Of a stretch of DNA of 64,000 nucleotides, positions 15,201-23,690 are shown one piece after another. The notes below the pieces were generated by a model that did no database searches, was not told where the DNA came from, and worked only from the letters and a program-made list of their open reading frames with translations. Source of the DNA: ZC4RG20 sp963702105. GTDB lineage: Bacteria; Pseudomonadota; Gammaproteobacteria; Steroidobacterales; Rariloculaceae. Numbering within the stretch: position 1 is the first letter of the stretch; each line of letters starts with the position of its first letter. A program made the position numbers and the translations under genes. The stretch spans positions 3,100,001 to 3,164,000 of the forward strand of contig OY969712.1 of the NCBI GenBank assembly GCA_963702105.1, read 5' to 3'.

Positions 15201-18034
15201 GTATCGTTGGCGAGCACGCCGGACGCGGCGTTGACGTTGAGCGCAGTGTCCTCGGTCGCGGCGTACGTGTCGGCCGACGCGGTCGGGGCATGGTTCACAT
15301 GGGCGACGTTGAGCGTCACCGTAACCACGCTGCTCGAAAGGCTGCCGTCCGAGGCGTGATACGTGAAGCTGTCGGCGCCGCTGAAAGCAAGAGCCGGCGT
15401 GTAGAGGAACGAGCCGTCGGCGTTCAGCACCAGGACCCCGTGCGAGACCCCGGAATCGAGCACCGCCTGGATCGGGTCCCCGTCGGGGTCGGAGTCGTTC
15501 GCGAGCACCCCCGACGCTTTGTTGACGGTGAGCGGAATATTCTCGGTGGCGGCGTACGTGTCGGCCGACGCGGTCGGCGCATGGTTCACGTGCGCGACGT
15601 TGATCGTAACGGTGACGACGCTGCTCGAAAGACTGCCGTCGGAGGCGTGATACCTGAAACTGTCGCCGCCGCTGAATCCGGCCGTCGGCGTGTAGGTGAA
15701 CGAGCCATCCGCGTTCAGCACCAATGTGCCGTGGGATACGTCGGTATCGAGCACGGCCGTCAGCGTGTTCCCGTCGACGTCGGTGTCGTTGCCGAGCACG
15801 CCGGAGGCCGCGTCGACGTTGAGCGCCGTGTCCTCGGTGGCGGCGTAGGTGTCGGCGGACGCGACCGGTGCGTCATTGACCGCCGCGACAGTGAGCGTCA
15901 CCGTCACGGAACTGCTCGAGAGGCTGCCGTCCGAGGCGTGATACGTGAAGCTGTCGGTGCCGTTGAAGTTGGCGGCCGGCGTATAGCTGAAGGAGCCGTT
16001 GGGGTGCAGCGTCAACGTGCCGTGCGAGACGCCTCCATCGAGCACGGCCGTCAGCGTGTCGCCGTCGGGATCGGTATCGTTGCTGAGCACGCCTGAGCCG
16101 GCTTTGACGTCGAGCTTGGTGTCTTCCGTAGCGTCATACGTGTCGGCGGACGCCATCGGCGCGTGATTGACGTGGGTGACGTTGATCGCCACAGTCACCG
16201 TGCCGCTCGAAAGACTGCCGTCGGAGGCGTGGTACCTGAAACTGTCGCCGCCGCTGAATCCGGCCGTCGGCGTGTAGGTGAACGAGCCATCCGCGTTCAG
16301 CGCCAATGTGCCATGGGATACGTCGCTATCGAGCACGGCCGTGAGCATGTCGCTGTCGGGGTCGGAGTCGTTGCTGAGTACGCCGGTCGCGGCGTTCACG
16401 TCGAGCGCCGTGTCCTCGGTCGCGGCATAGGTGTCGGCGGAAGCGGTCGGCGCATGGTTCACGTGGGCGACGTTGATCGTCACGGTCACCGTGCTGCTCG
16501 AAAGGCTGCCGTCCGAGGCGTGATACGTGAAGCTGTCGGCGCCGCTGAAGCCGGTCGTCGGCGTGTAGGTGAAGGAGCCGTTCGCGTTCAGCGTCAACGT
16601 GCCGTTCGACACGTCTCCATCGAGCACGGCCGTAATCATGTCGCCGTCCGGGTCGGAGTCGTTGCTGAGCACGCCCATACCGCCTTTGACGTCGAGCTTG
16701 GTGTCTTGCGTAGCAGCGTACGTGTCCGCGGTCGCGGTCGGCGCATGGTTCACGTGCGCGACGTTGATCGTAACGGTGACGACGCTGCTCGAGAGACTGC
16801 CGTCGGATGCGTGATACCGGAAACTGTCGCCGCCGCTGAATCCGGCCGTCGGCGTGTAGGTGAACGAGCCGTCCGCGTTCAGCGCCAATGTGCCGTGGGA
16901 CACGTCGGTATCGAGCACGGCCGTGAGCACGTCCATGTCGACGTCGGTGTCGTTGCTGAGCACGCCGGAGGCGGCGTTCACGTCGAGCTCGGTGTCCTCG
17001 GTGGCGGCATAGGTATCGGCGGACGCGACGGGCGGGTCATTGACGGCCGCGACGTTGAGCGTCACCGTGACGGTCGCGCTCGAGGCCGCACCGTCGTCGG
17101 CATGATACGAGAAGCTGTCGGTACCGTTGAAATTGGCGGCCGGCGTGTACGTGAAAGAGCCGTTCGGGTGCAGCGTCAAGCTGCCATGGGACACATCGGC
17201 ATCGAGCACGGCCGTGAGCACGTCCATGTCGACGTCGGTGTCGTTGCTGAGCACGCCGGTGGCGGCGTTCACGTTGAGCGCCGTGTCCTCGGTGGCGGCA
17301 TAGGTGTCCGCGACGGCGGTCGGCGGGTGATTGACGGCCGCGACGTCCAGGGTCACGGTCACGACGCTGCTCGAGAGACTGCCGTCGGAGGCGTGATACG
17401 TGAAGCTGTCTGGACCGCTGAAGCCGGAGGCCGGCGTATAGGTGAACGAGCCGTCGGGGTCCAGCGTCAAGGTGCCATGAGATACGTCGGCATCGAGCAC
17501 GGCTGTGAGCACGTCCATGTCGACGTCGGAGTCGTTGCTGAGGACGCCGTTGCCCGCGTTCACGTCGAGCTCGGTGTCCTCGGTGGCCGAATACGTGTCG
17601 GCGGACGCGACGGGGGCGTCGTTGACGGCCGCGACATTGAGCGTCACCGTCACTGTGCTGCTCGAGAGACTTCCGTCGGAGGCGTGATAGGTAAAGCTGT
17701 CGGCCCCGTTGAAATTTGCGGCGGGCGTATACCTGAAGGAACCGTCGGGATTCAGCGTCAAGGTGCCATGGGACACGTCCGTGTCGAGCACGGCCGTGAG
17801 CGGATCCATGTCCGGATCGGAGTCGTTGCCGAGGACACCCGCGCCGGCACCGACATTGAGCACGGTGTCCTCGCTGGCCGCATACGTATCCGCTACGGCC
17901 GTCGGAGGATTATTTTGCGCCTGCGCCTCCCCCGCGACGGCGCACAGCCCGAAGGCCGCCAGCACACACAGCAAAGAGAACCGGATTCGCCGAACCAGTC
18001 CTTGGCCAATAGAAACGCCGGACGGTTTGTCCAT
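12269..18034 (-). CDS. Giant secreted adhesin-like protein with cadherin-like repeats, FG-GAP repeats and GlyGly-CTERM-like tail
   Basis: 1921 residues. Signal peptide (about 1-39, ending AQAQ). Residues 42-1110 hold 11 near-identical tandem Ig/cadherin-like repeats of about 97 residues (ADTYAATEDT...GVLSNDSD...SHGTLTLN..GSFTYTPAANFNG.DSFTYHASDGSLSS..VTVT). A diverged 12th repeat, a putative-Ig domain and a DUF11-like domain follow. Next come FG-GAP/VCBS repeats with calcium-binding DxDxDGxxD loops (DLNGDGFADLV, DLDGDGDLDIV and others), then a DUF5011-type Ig domain and a glycine run plus hydrophobic helix plus KRGER. That tail fits GlyGly-CTERM (rhombosortase) sorting. About 20 extra residues after the basic tail may result from the deletion that truncated the adjacent RarD gene. 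Confidence 0.85.
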   Translation of the reverse strand: MDKPSGVSIGQGLVRRIRFSLLCVLAAFGLCAVAGEAQAQNNPPTAVADTYAASEDTVLNVGAGAGVLGNDSDPDMDPLTAVLDTDVSHGTLTLNPDGSFRYTPAANFNGADSFTYHASDGSLSSSTVTVTLNVAAVNDAPVASADTYSATEDTELDVNAGNGVLSNDSDVDMDVLTAVLDADVSHGTLTLDPDGSFTYTPASGFSGPDSFTYHASDGSLSSSVVTVTLDVAAVNHPPTAVADTYAATEDTALNVNAATGVLSNDTDVDMDVLTAVLDADVSHGSLTLHPNGSFTYTPAANFNGTDSFSYHADDGAASSATVTVTLNVAAVNDPPVASADTYAATEDTELDVNAASGVLSNDTDVDMDVLTAVLDTDVSHGTLALNADGSFTYTPTAGFSGGDSFRYHASDGSLSSSVVTVTINVAHVNHAPTATADTYAATQDTKLDVKGGMGVLSNDSDPDGDMITAVLDGDVSNGTLTLNANGSFTYTPTTGFSGADSFTYHASDGSLSSSTVTVTINVAHVNHAPTASADTYAATEDTALDVNAATGVLSNDSDPDSDMLTAVLDSDVSHGTLALNADGSFTYTPTAGFSGGDSFRYHASDGSLSSGTVTVAINVTHVNHAPMASADTYDATEDTKLDVKAGSGVLSNDTDPDGDTLTAVLDGGVSHGTLTLHPNGSFSYTPAANFNGTDSFTYHASDGSLSSSSVTVTLTVAAVNDAPVASADTYAATEDTALNVDAASGVLGNDTDVDGNTLTAVLDTDVSHGTLVLNADGSFTYTPTAGFSGGDSFRYHASDGSLSSSVVTVTINVAHVNHAPTASADTYAATENIPLTVNKASGVLANDSDPDGDPIQAVLDSGVSHGVLVLNADGSFLYTPALAFSGADSFTYHASDGSLSSSVVTVTLNVAHVNHAPTASADTYAATEDTALNVNAASGVLANDTDPDGDMLTAVLDTDVSHGTLTLNPNGSFTYTPAVNFNGSDSFTYHASDGSLSSGTVTATLNVAAVNDAPVASGDTYAATEDTELDVNAASGVLSNDSDVEGDTLTAVLDGNVSHGMLTLNADGSFTYMPAANFSGADSFTYHASDGSLPSSTVTVTLNVANVNDPPVANADAFTVAEDQSKTLDVLANDTDPDLPSGDKLTIASVSTPDQGGSVTIASAGTSLSYTPAANFFGTETFDYTVHDTSGASSTATVTMTVTSVNDPPVVAVIPDQTVTENVQMTPLDLTQFVTDVEHDPLTFTLDPASDALPPGLSLSSAGVLSGTPTLDSSVGSYNLVIAVSDGQASVSSKPFMLDVLRSGRVDLAVTASAAPNPVAVGQTATWTFSIANKAPDTPVPSTHLHVVVNGEVPFVFGTPDPACTVAPAGNQTTIDCVLTNSIAGGASTTVELTGSGNEAGDVVATATVSVEGSEPVDETPHNDTAAATLSVAASTSTTPAQQLDDVDARAVAIGDLNGDGFADLVVATGPSQPVLVFLNVVDPNDPNKRAFSTQPISLGGQGSTNDVAVADLDGDGDLDIVAAGGAGLANQVFVNNGDATFSTVLLGDPATDSRAVAIADIDGDGFPDIVFGNGSPNDVYRNTGSGATFTGPVTVGAGDTRDVALVDLFGDGLPELVLANADGNAQVFANSGGTFTPALELPTGATTSVASADFNGDGLADLAFGRDVSPDSNGPSNLVFLNTTTSGNFFQLAPLGAAPTAAVLAADTDLDGDPDLVFINENGAHQIYANTGAASTRFVLQSQQVGVPGAVAAAAGSVSADDRVDLVIAGPNGVGVFYNDGSGNFGLGDTGAPVLKLQGSAEVTLTVGDQYSDAGATATDAVDGDLTSRITVDNPVDPAVIGTYTVTYNVKDLSGNAAAPITRTVKVQANQPAGGGGGGGSAGVLFIVFLAGVALLKRGERSCALVPEAVRSARARRRAS
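14700..17911 (-). repeat. About 11 tandem 291-bp coding repeats
   Basis: Near-identical DNA repeats encode the cadherin-like modules. Some units share long exact stretches (for example the DVSHGTLALNADGSFTYTP blocks). Such arrays are prone to copy-number change by recombination and to assembly collapse, so the true copy number may differ. Confidence 0.85.
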
Positions 18035-18352
18035 TCGCGACAGCCTTCATATTCTTGTCGGCGGTGCGGATCGCCGCGGCCGGGGGTAGTTCGAATAGTC
18101 TCCCCGAGCCAAGCCATCCGCCGCCAATTTCAGAACGTTCCGCGCACCATGGCCGGATTCAGGTTCCGGGCACGCTGACGTTACTGTTTTCGTCCTTGCA
18201 GCTTCGATTCTGACAGATTCGTCCGGCTCAGGCGAGGCCCAGAAGTTATGTGAACCGGCGAACGCAACGCCACCTATTCCGCGCCGTATTCCGCGCCCTA
18301 TTCGGCGCCGCGCTTCGGCGCCGCGTTTCGGCGCCGGCCGGTGGAGACACGG
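18035..18352. other. Intergenic region with a 12-13 bp tandem repeat
   Basis: 318 bp between the giant adhesin start and the treS end. I see no gene. At 18275-18336 there are about five tandem 12-13 bp units (TATTCCGCGCCG, TATTCGGCGCCG, CGCTTCGGCGCCG and similar). The adhesin's promoter should lie in 18035-18200, but no clear -10/-35 or -24/-12 element could be assigned. Confidence 0.6.
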
Positions 18353-21300
18353 CTATTCCCGCTCCTCGAGCATTGCGTTGAGATCCCGCCACGGCAGCCC
18401 GACCCAGTCCGGCCGGTTCTGCAACTCGTAGCGCAGCTCGTAGAGCAGCTTCTCGAGCTCGGCCAGCTCGATGAGCCGGGACGCCTCCTCCTCCGCGCCG
18501 GGGTATACCGGGCAGCCCTGCATCGCTTCACGGTACGCGGCGAGAAACATTTCGCGCGTCTCGTCGCGCCAGCGATCGACGAGCATCCAGATCTCGGCCT
18601 CGTCGCTCATTCCGGCCGCGGCGAGATTGCGCGCGGCCGCGCCGCGCGCATAGTCGAATGAGCGCAGCATGCCCGCGACGTCCGTGAGCGGCGTCGTCTT
18701 GCGCCGGCGCTCGTCGAAGCTCCGGCCAGGCTCCCCTTCGAGATCCACGATGATGAAGTCCGCGCCGCTGATCAACACCTGCCCGAGGTGATAGTCGCCG
18801 TGGAACCGAGTCGCCAGCGCGCGGACCGGGGCGGCGGTCAGCGCGGCGACGCGCGCGCGGATCAGACGCTCGAGCGCCGGCAGCCGCTCGCTCGCGACCT
18901 GCTCGGGCGTGAGGTCGGTGTGCTCGGCCACGAGAAGATCCGCGTGCCGGCGCAGGAGCTCGAGCGTCGCGTCGCTCTCGCGCTCGAGGCGCTGCCGCCA
19001 CTCGCCGAGCCGCTCGTCGTCGAGCGGCTCCGGATCGAACGCGGCATCGCCGGTCCTGACGCCGAGCGCGCGATGCAGGTCCGCGGTGCGCTGCGCGAGC
19101 GTACGCATGAGACCGAGGTAGTCCGTATGATTGATCTCGACGGCCGGCGTATGGTCGGCGTGCGTGAGCCCGTCCTCGACGGAGCGTTCGAGGTAATGCA
19201 GCGTGTACGTCCATGCATCCCCCTGGTTCCGCACGGAGGCCTGCAGCAGCGCGAGCGTCGAGCGCGTCCCGTCTGCGGCGACGTGCTCGATTGCCCCCGC
19301 GGCCGGCACCGTGGCCGGGCATGGGGAGGCTTCCGTCAGGAACCGGCCCATCTCCCACTCCGGGTTCACGCCTTCGCGCACGCGCCGGTAGGCCTTGAGG
19401 AACAGGTCGTCGCCTATCAGAAAGGCCGAGTTCGTGCCTTCGGTCGCGGGACGTTCTCACGTTGAGCCCATCGGCGCCTTCGACGAGCGGGCCGAGCGCA
19501 GCCGTGGCCTTGAACTCGATGCGCGCGCCGTTGCACGCGAGCGCCGACTGAGCCTGCACGCAGTCCAGCAGGTCGCGGCAGAAAGCCTCCTCGGCGAACG
19601 CGTCGAACAGCAGGCCCGTATCGGCGCGCTGCCGAACGCGCGCGAGCGCAAGCGCAGAGGCCGGCCGTGGGCGCTCTGGGCCCCAGTCCACGGCGAGCGG
19701 CAGGAAATAGCGCTGGACGCTTCCGCTCGCGAGCCGTACGTCGATCGTCGTGAGCAGCCAATCGCCGCGCGCGCCCTTCCACGTGCACCGCTCGCGGATC
19801 GAGGCCGCGTCGATCGTCTCATCCTTGGCCGCGAACCAGCGCTGCTGGCGCAGGTAGCGCGGCAGCACCTCGCCCTCGAACTGCCGGATCAGACGGACCG
19901 CGAGCGAGCGCCGCTCCTCGGTACCCGCTTCGGTGAAGCTCGCGAGCGAGTCGAACAGCACGAGCCACGGCGGCGCCTCGGTGGCCAGAAGCTCCTCGTG
20001 CCAGCTCGGCGCCTCGGCGGCCGAAGTGAGCTCGAACCAGTAGAAGCCGTGCCCGGCCAGCGTCAGCAGGTACGGCAGATCCCCGATCGGCGGAAACGAG
20101 GACCGGCCCATGAGCTCGACGGGTACGAGGCCCTTGTAGGGGCTGAGATCGAGCTCGACGGCCTGCGCGGAACGCTTGAGGTTCGCGACGCAGAGCAGGA
20201 TCTCCTCCTCGTAACGGCGGATATACGCGATGATCTTGCGGTTCCCGGGCCGCAGGAACTCGAGCGTACCCCGGCCGAAGGCCTTGTGCGCGTTGCGCAC
20301 CGCAAGTATGCGGCGCGTCCAGTTCAGCAGCGAGGAGCTCTCGCGCGCCTGCGCCTCCACGTTGACGGACTCGTAGCCGTAGACGGGATCCATGATCGGC
20401 GGCAGGAACAGGCCCTGCGGGTCCGCACGGGAGAAGCCGCCGTTGCGGTCCGGGCTCCACTGCATCGGCGTCCGTACGCTGTTGCGGTCGCCGAGGAAGA
20501 TGTTGTCCCCCATGCCGAGCTCGTCACCGTAATAGACGGTCGGGGAGCCCGGCATCGAGAACAGCAGGCTGTTCATGAGCTCGATCTTACCCCGGTCGTT
20601 TTCCATGAGCGGCGCGAGGCGGCGCCTAATGCCGACGTTGACGCGCATACGCGGATCCGTGGCATAGGTGCTGTACATGTAGTCCCGCTCGCGGTCCGTG
20701 ACCATCTCGAGCGTGAGCTCGTCGTGATTGCGCAGGAAGATCGCCCATTGGCAGTTGTCCGGAATCTCGGGCGTCTGCTGCATGATCTCGACGATGGGGT
20801 GCCGGTCTTCCTGCGCGATGGCCATGTACATGCGGGGCATGAGCGGGAAGTGGTAGGCCATGTGGCACTCGTCCCCCTCCGCGAAGTACTCGCGCACGTC
20901 CTCGGGCCACTGGTTCGCCTCGGCCAGCAGCATGCGGTTAGGGTAATGTTCGTCCACCGCGGCGCGAATCTGCTTGATGACGTCGTGCGTCTCGGGCAGG
21001 TTCTCGTTGGTCGTGCCCGGGCGCACGCACAGGTAGGGGATCGCGTCGAGCCGCAGCCCGTCTACGCCCATATCGAGCCAGAACCGCATGACGCGGATCA
21101 CGGCTTTGACGACCTGCGGATTGTTGTGGTTCAGGTCCGGCTGATGCGAGAAGAACCGGTGCCAGTAGTACTGGCGCGCGACCGGATCCCAGGCCCAGTT
21201 CGAGCTCTCCGTATCCGTGAAGATGATCCGCGTCTCGGGATACTGCTTGTCGTCGTCGCCCCAGATGTAGAAGTTGCGCTTTGCCGACCCGGGCGGCGCC

Positions 21301-21674
21301 TGCCGGGCCGCCTTGAACCACGGATGCTGATCCGAGGTGTGGTTGATGACGAGCTCGGTGATGATCTTGAGGCCGCGCTTATGCGCCTCCTTGATGAAGG
21401 TGCGGAAGTCGCGCAGCGTGCCGTAGACCGGATTGATGTTCTTGTAATCGGCAATGTCGTAGCCGTCGTCGCGCATGGGCGACGGATAGAACGGCAGCAG
21501 CCAGATCGTATTCACGCCGAGGCGCTGGATGTAGTCGAGCTTCTCGGTCAGCCCCGTAAAATCGCCGAGGCCGTCGCCGTTCTGATCGAAAAACGATTTG
21601 ATGTGCACCTGGTAGATGACGGCGTCCTTGTACCAGAGCGGATCGCTGTCCCAGGAATATTCTTGTTGCGGCAT
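18353..21674 (-). CDS. treS: Trehalose synthase-maltokinase fusion (one frameshift)
   Basis: If one base is removed the gene encodes 1106 residues, the usual TreS-Mak fusion length. The N-terminal GH13 domain (1-550) has GVDGLRLDAIPYL (nucleophile Asp), LAEANQWPEDV (acid/base Glu) and FLRNHDE. The C-terminal kinase has TRFHGDYHLGQVLI and IIVDLEGEP. TreS interconverts trehalose and maltose; Mak makes maltose-1-phosphate for GlgE. The frame breaks at 19450-19456 (GACGTTC on the plus strand): before it the frame reads ...DGLNVR, after it ATEGTNSAFLIGDDLFLKAYRR. Deleting one base there (GAACGTC to GACGTC, or one C of the adjacent CCC) restores the frame. The start is 2 nt after glgE. Confidence 0.9.
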
Positions 21675-21676
21675 CT

Positions 21677-23671
21677 CTACATGAAGTAATCGAAGTCTTG
21701 CTCGGTGCGGACGTGCCGGCGCAGGCGGAAGACGTGCGCCGGCACGCGCTGCGGATCGAGCGCGACGTAGTTGCGCTCCCCGTTCCACAGATAGCGCGAG
21801 CCCGAGAGCAGATCGTGCACCTGATATGGCCTGTCGGCAGGAATACCCCAGTCCTCGAGCGGGATCTCGACGTGTCCGGACTGCACGTGGTGGGGATCGA
21901 CGTTGGCGACGACGAGCACGATGTTTTCGAGCTCCGCCGTCTGCTTGGAATAGGCGATGAGCGTGTCGTTGTCGGTCGCGTGGAAACGCAGGCTCCAGTC
22001 CGACTGCAGCGCCTCGTTCTCGCGCCGTAGCCGATTGAGCCGCGCGATGAAGTCGGCGAGGCTCGCCGGCGCCTCGAGGTCCCAGCGGCGGACCTCGTAC
22101 TTCTCCGAGTCCAGGTACTCCTCGGCGCCGGGCTCGCGCGGCGCCGCCTCGAGCAGCTCGAAGGCCGGCCCGTAGATGCCGTAGCTCGCCGTCATCGTTG
22201 CGGCGAGCACCGCTCGGCACATGAACGCGGGGCGCCCGCCGTACTGCAGATACTCGTGCAGGATATCCGGCGTGTTCGGCCAGAAGTTCGGGCGAAAGTA
22301 CTCGCGCGACGACGAGCGCGTGAGCTCGGTCAGGTATTCGACGAGCTCCTGTTTGGTGTTGCGCCACGTGAAGTACGTGTACGACTGCGTGAAGCCGGCC
22401 TTCGCGAGCCGGTGCATGACGCGCGGGCGGCTGAACGCCTCGGCCAGGAACAGGACCTCCGGGTGCCTGGCCTTGACCTCGGCGATGAGCCAGCGCCAGA
22501 ACCCGAAGGGCTTCGTGTGCGGGTTGTCCACCCGAAAGATATTGACGCCTTTTGCGACCCAGTACTCGAAGATGCTCTCGAGCTCGACCCACAGCGCGCG
22601 CCAGTCTTCGCACTCGAAGTCGAACGGGTAGATGTCCTCGTATTTCTTCGGCGGATTCTCTGCGTACTGAATAGAGCCGTCGGGCCGGTGCCGGAACCAC
22701 TCCGGATGCTCGCGCACATAGGGGTGATCCGGCGAACACTGCAGCGCGATGTCGAGCGCGACCTCGATGCCGTGCCGGTCCGCTTCGCGGCACAGCGCGC
22801 GGAAGTCCTCGAGCGTCCCGAGCGCGGGATTCACGGCCTTGTGGCCGCCCTCCTCCGAGCCGATGGCCCACGGCGAGCCCGGGTCGTCGGGGCCGGCCTT
22901 CAAGGCGTTGTTGCGGCCCTTGCGCTTCGCGCGGCCGATGGGATGAATCGGCGGCAGGTAGAGCACGTCGAAGCCGAGCCGGGCCACGTAGGGCAGCCGC
23001 GCGGCCGTCGTCGCGAAGGTGCCGTGCTCGCCCGCGTCCGCGCTCGTCAGCGAGCGCGGGAACAGCTCGTACCAGCTCGAGAAGCGCGCGCGTTCGCGGT
23101 CTACGACGACGCGCAGCACGCGCTCGTGCACGGTCTCGAAGCGCCGATTCGGGTAGCGCAGCATTAGCGCGAGCAGCGCGTCGGAGAGGGCTGCGGCGCG
23201 GCGCGCTTCGAGCGTCCCGGCTCCCATGAGCCGATCGGCGAGCTGCCGCAGCGCCTCCGCGTCGCCGTCGCGCGCGCGGCCTGCCGCGGCGCGCACGAGC
23301 TCCTCGGCGGCCGCGAGGGCGATTTCGAGATCGGCCGAATCGCGGCGACGCGCAAAGTCCTGGCGCCAGGAGAGAAACCGATCGACCCAGGCGGCGACGG
23401 TGTATTCATACGTACCGAGGCGCTCGACGCGGAACTCGGCGCACCAGCGGTCGTTGCCGAGGGGGCGCATGCGCGTCTCCTGCCAGTCCGCATCGCCGGC
23501 GTGGCGGTGCCGCAGCATGCAGACAAGCTGGTCGTGGCCGTCCGTGAACGCATCCGTCTCGACGCGCACGTGCTCGCCGACGACCCGCTTCGCCGCGAAC
23601 GTCCCGCAATCGACCTCCGGCCGCAGCGACTCGATGACGACTCGGCGACGGCCCTCCGCGGGCAACGTCAC
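21677..23671 (-). CDS. glgE: Alpha-1,4-glucan:maltose-1-phosphate maltosyltransferase
   Basis: A 664-residue GH13_3 protein. Hallmarks: DVLYLPPIHPIGRAKRKGRNN, GSPWAIGSEEGGHKAVNP, nucleophile Asp in FRVDNPHTKP, acid Glu in LFLAEAFSRP, and the GlgE-specific N-terminal all-beta/helical domains (1-190). It extends alpha-1,4-glucan with maltose from maltose-1-phosphate supplied by Mak. It lies between glgB (19 nt upstream) and treS-mak (2 nt downstream), the complete GlgE pathway in one operon. Confidence 0.93.
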   Translation of the reverse strand: MTLPAEGRRRVVIESLRPEVDCGTFAAKRVVGEHVRVETDAFTDGHDQLVCMLRHRHAGDADWQETRMRPLGNDRWCAEFRVERLGTYEYTVAAWVDRFLSWRQDFARRRDSADLEIALAAAEELVRAAAGRARDGDAEALRQLADRLMGAGTLEARRAAALSDALLALMLRYPNRRFETVHERVLRVVVDRERARFSSWYELFPRSLTSADAGEHGTFATTAARLPYVARLGFDVLYLPPIHPIGRAKRKGRNNALKAGPDDPGSPWAIGSEEGGHKAVNPALGTLEDFRALCREADRHGIEVALDIALQCSPDHPYVREHPEWFRHRPDGSIQYAENPPKKYEDIYPFDFECEDWRALWVELESIFEYWVAKGVNIFRVDNPHTKPFGFWRWLIAEVKARHPEVLFLAEAFSRPRVMHRLAKAGFTQSYTYFTWRNTKQELVEYLTELTRSSSREYFRPNFWPNTPDILHEYLQYGGRPAFMCRAVLAATMTASYGIYGPAFELLEAAPREPGAEEYLDSEKYEVRRWDLEAPASLADFIARLNRLRRENEALQSDWSLRFHATDNDTLIAYSKQTAELENIVLVVANVDPHHVQSGHVEIPLEDWGIPADRPYQVHDLLSGSRYLWNGERNYVALDPQRVPAHVFRLRRHVRTEQDFDYFM

Positions 23672-23690
23672 AGGGCGTCCTCGCCGGCCC

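Noticed and set aside
14700..17911. Regular repeats that could suggest a CRISPR array
   Set aside because: The unit is 291 bp and codes for protein modules without spacers of constant length; it is a coding repeat.
13919..18178. Long plus-strand open frames (725 and 671 residues) opposite the giant adhesin
   Set aside because: They are the antisense of the tandem repeats: each 291-bp unit is stop-free on both strands, so the frames repeat with the same period. Composition is Arg/Val/Gly-rich low complexity with no recognisable domain.
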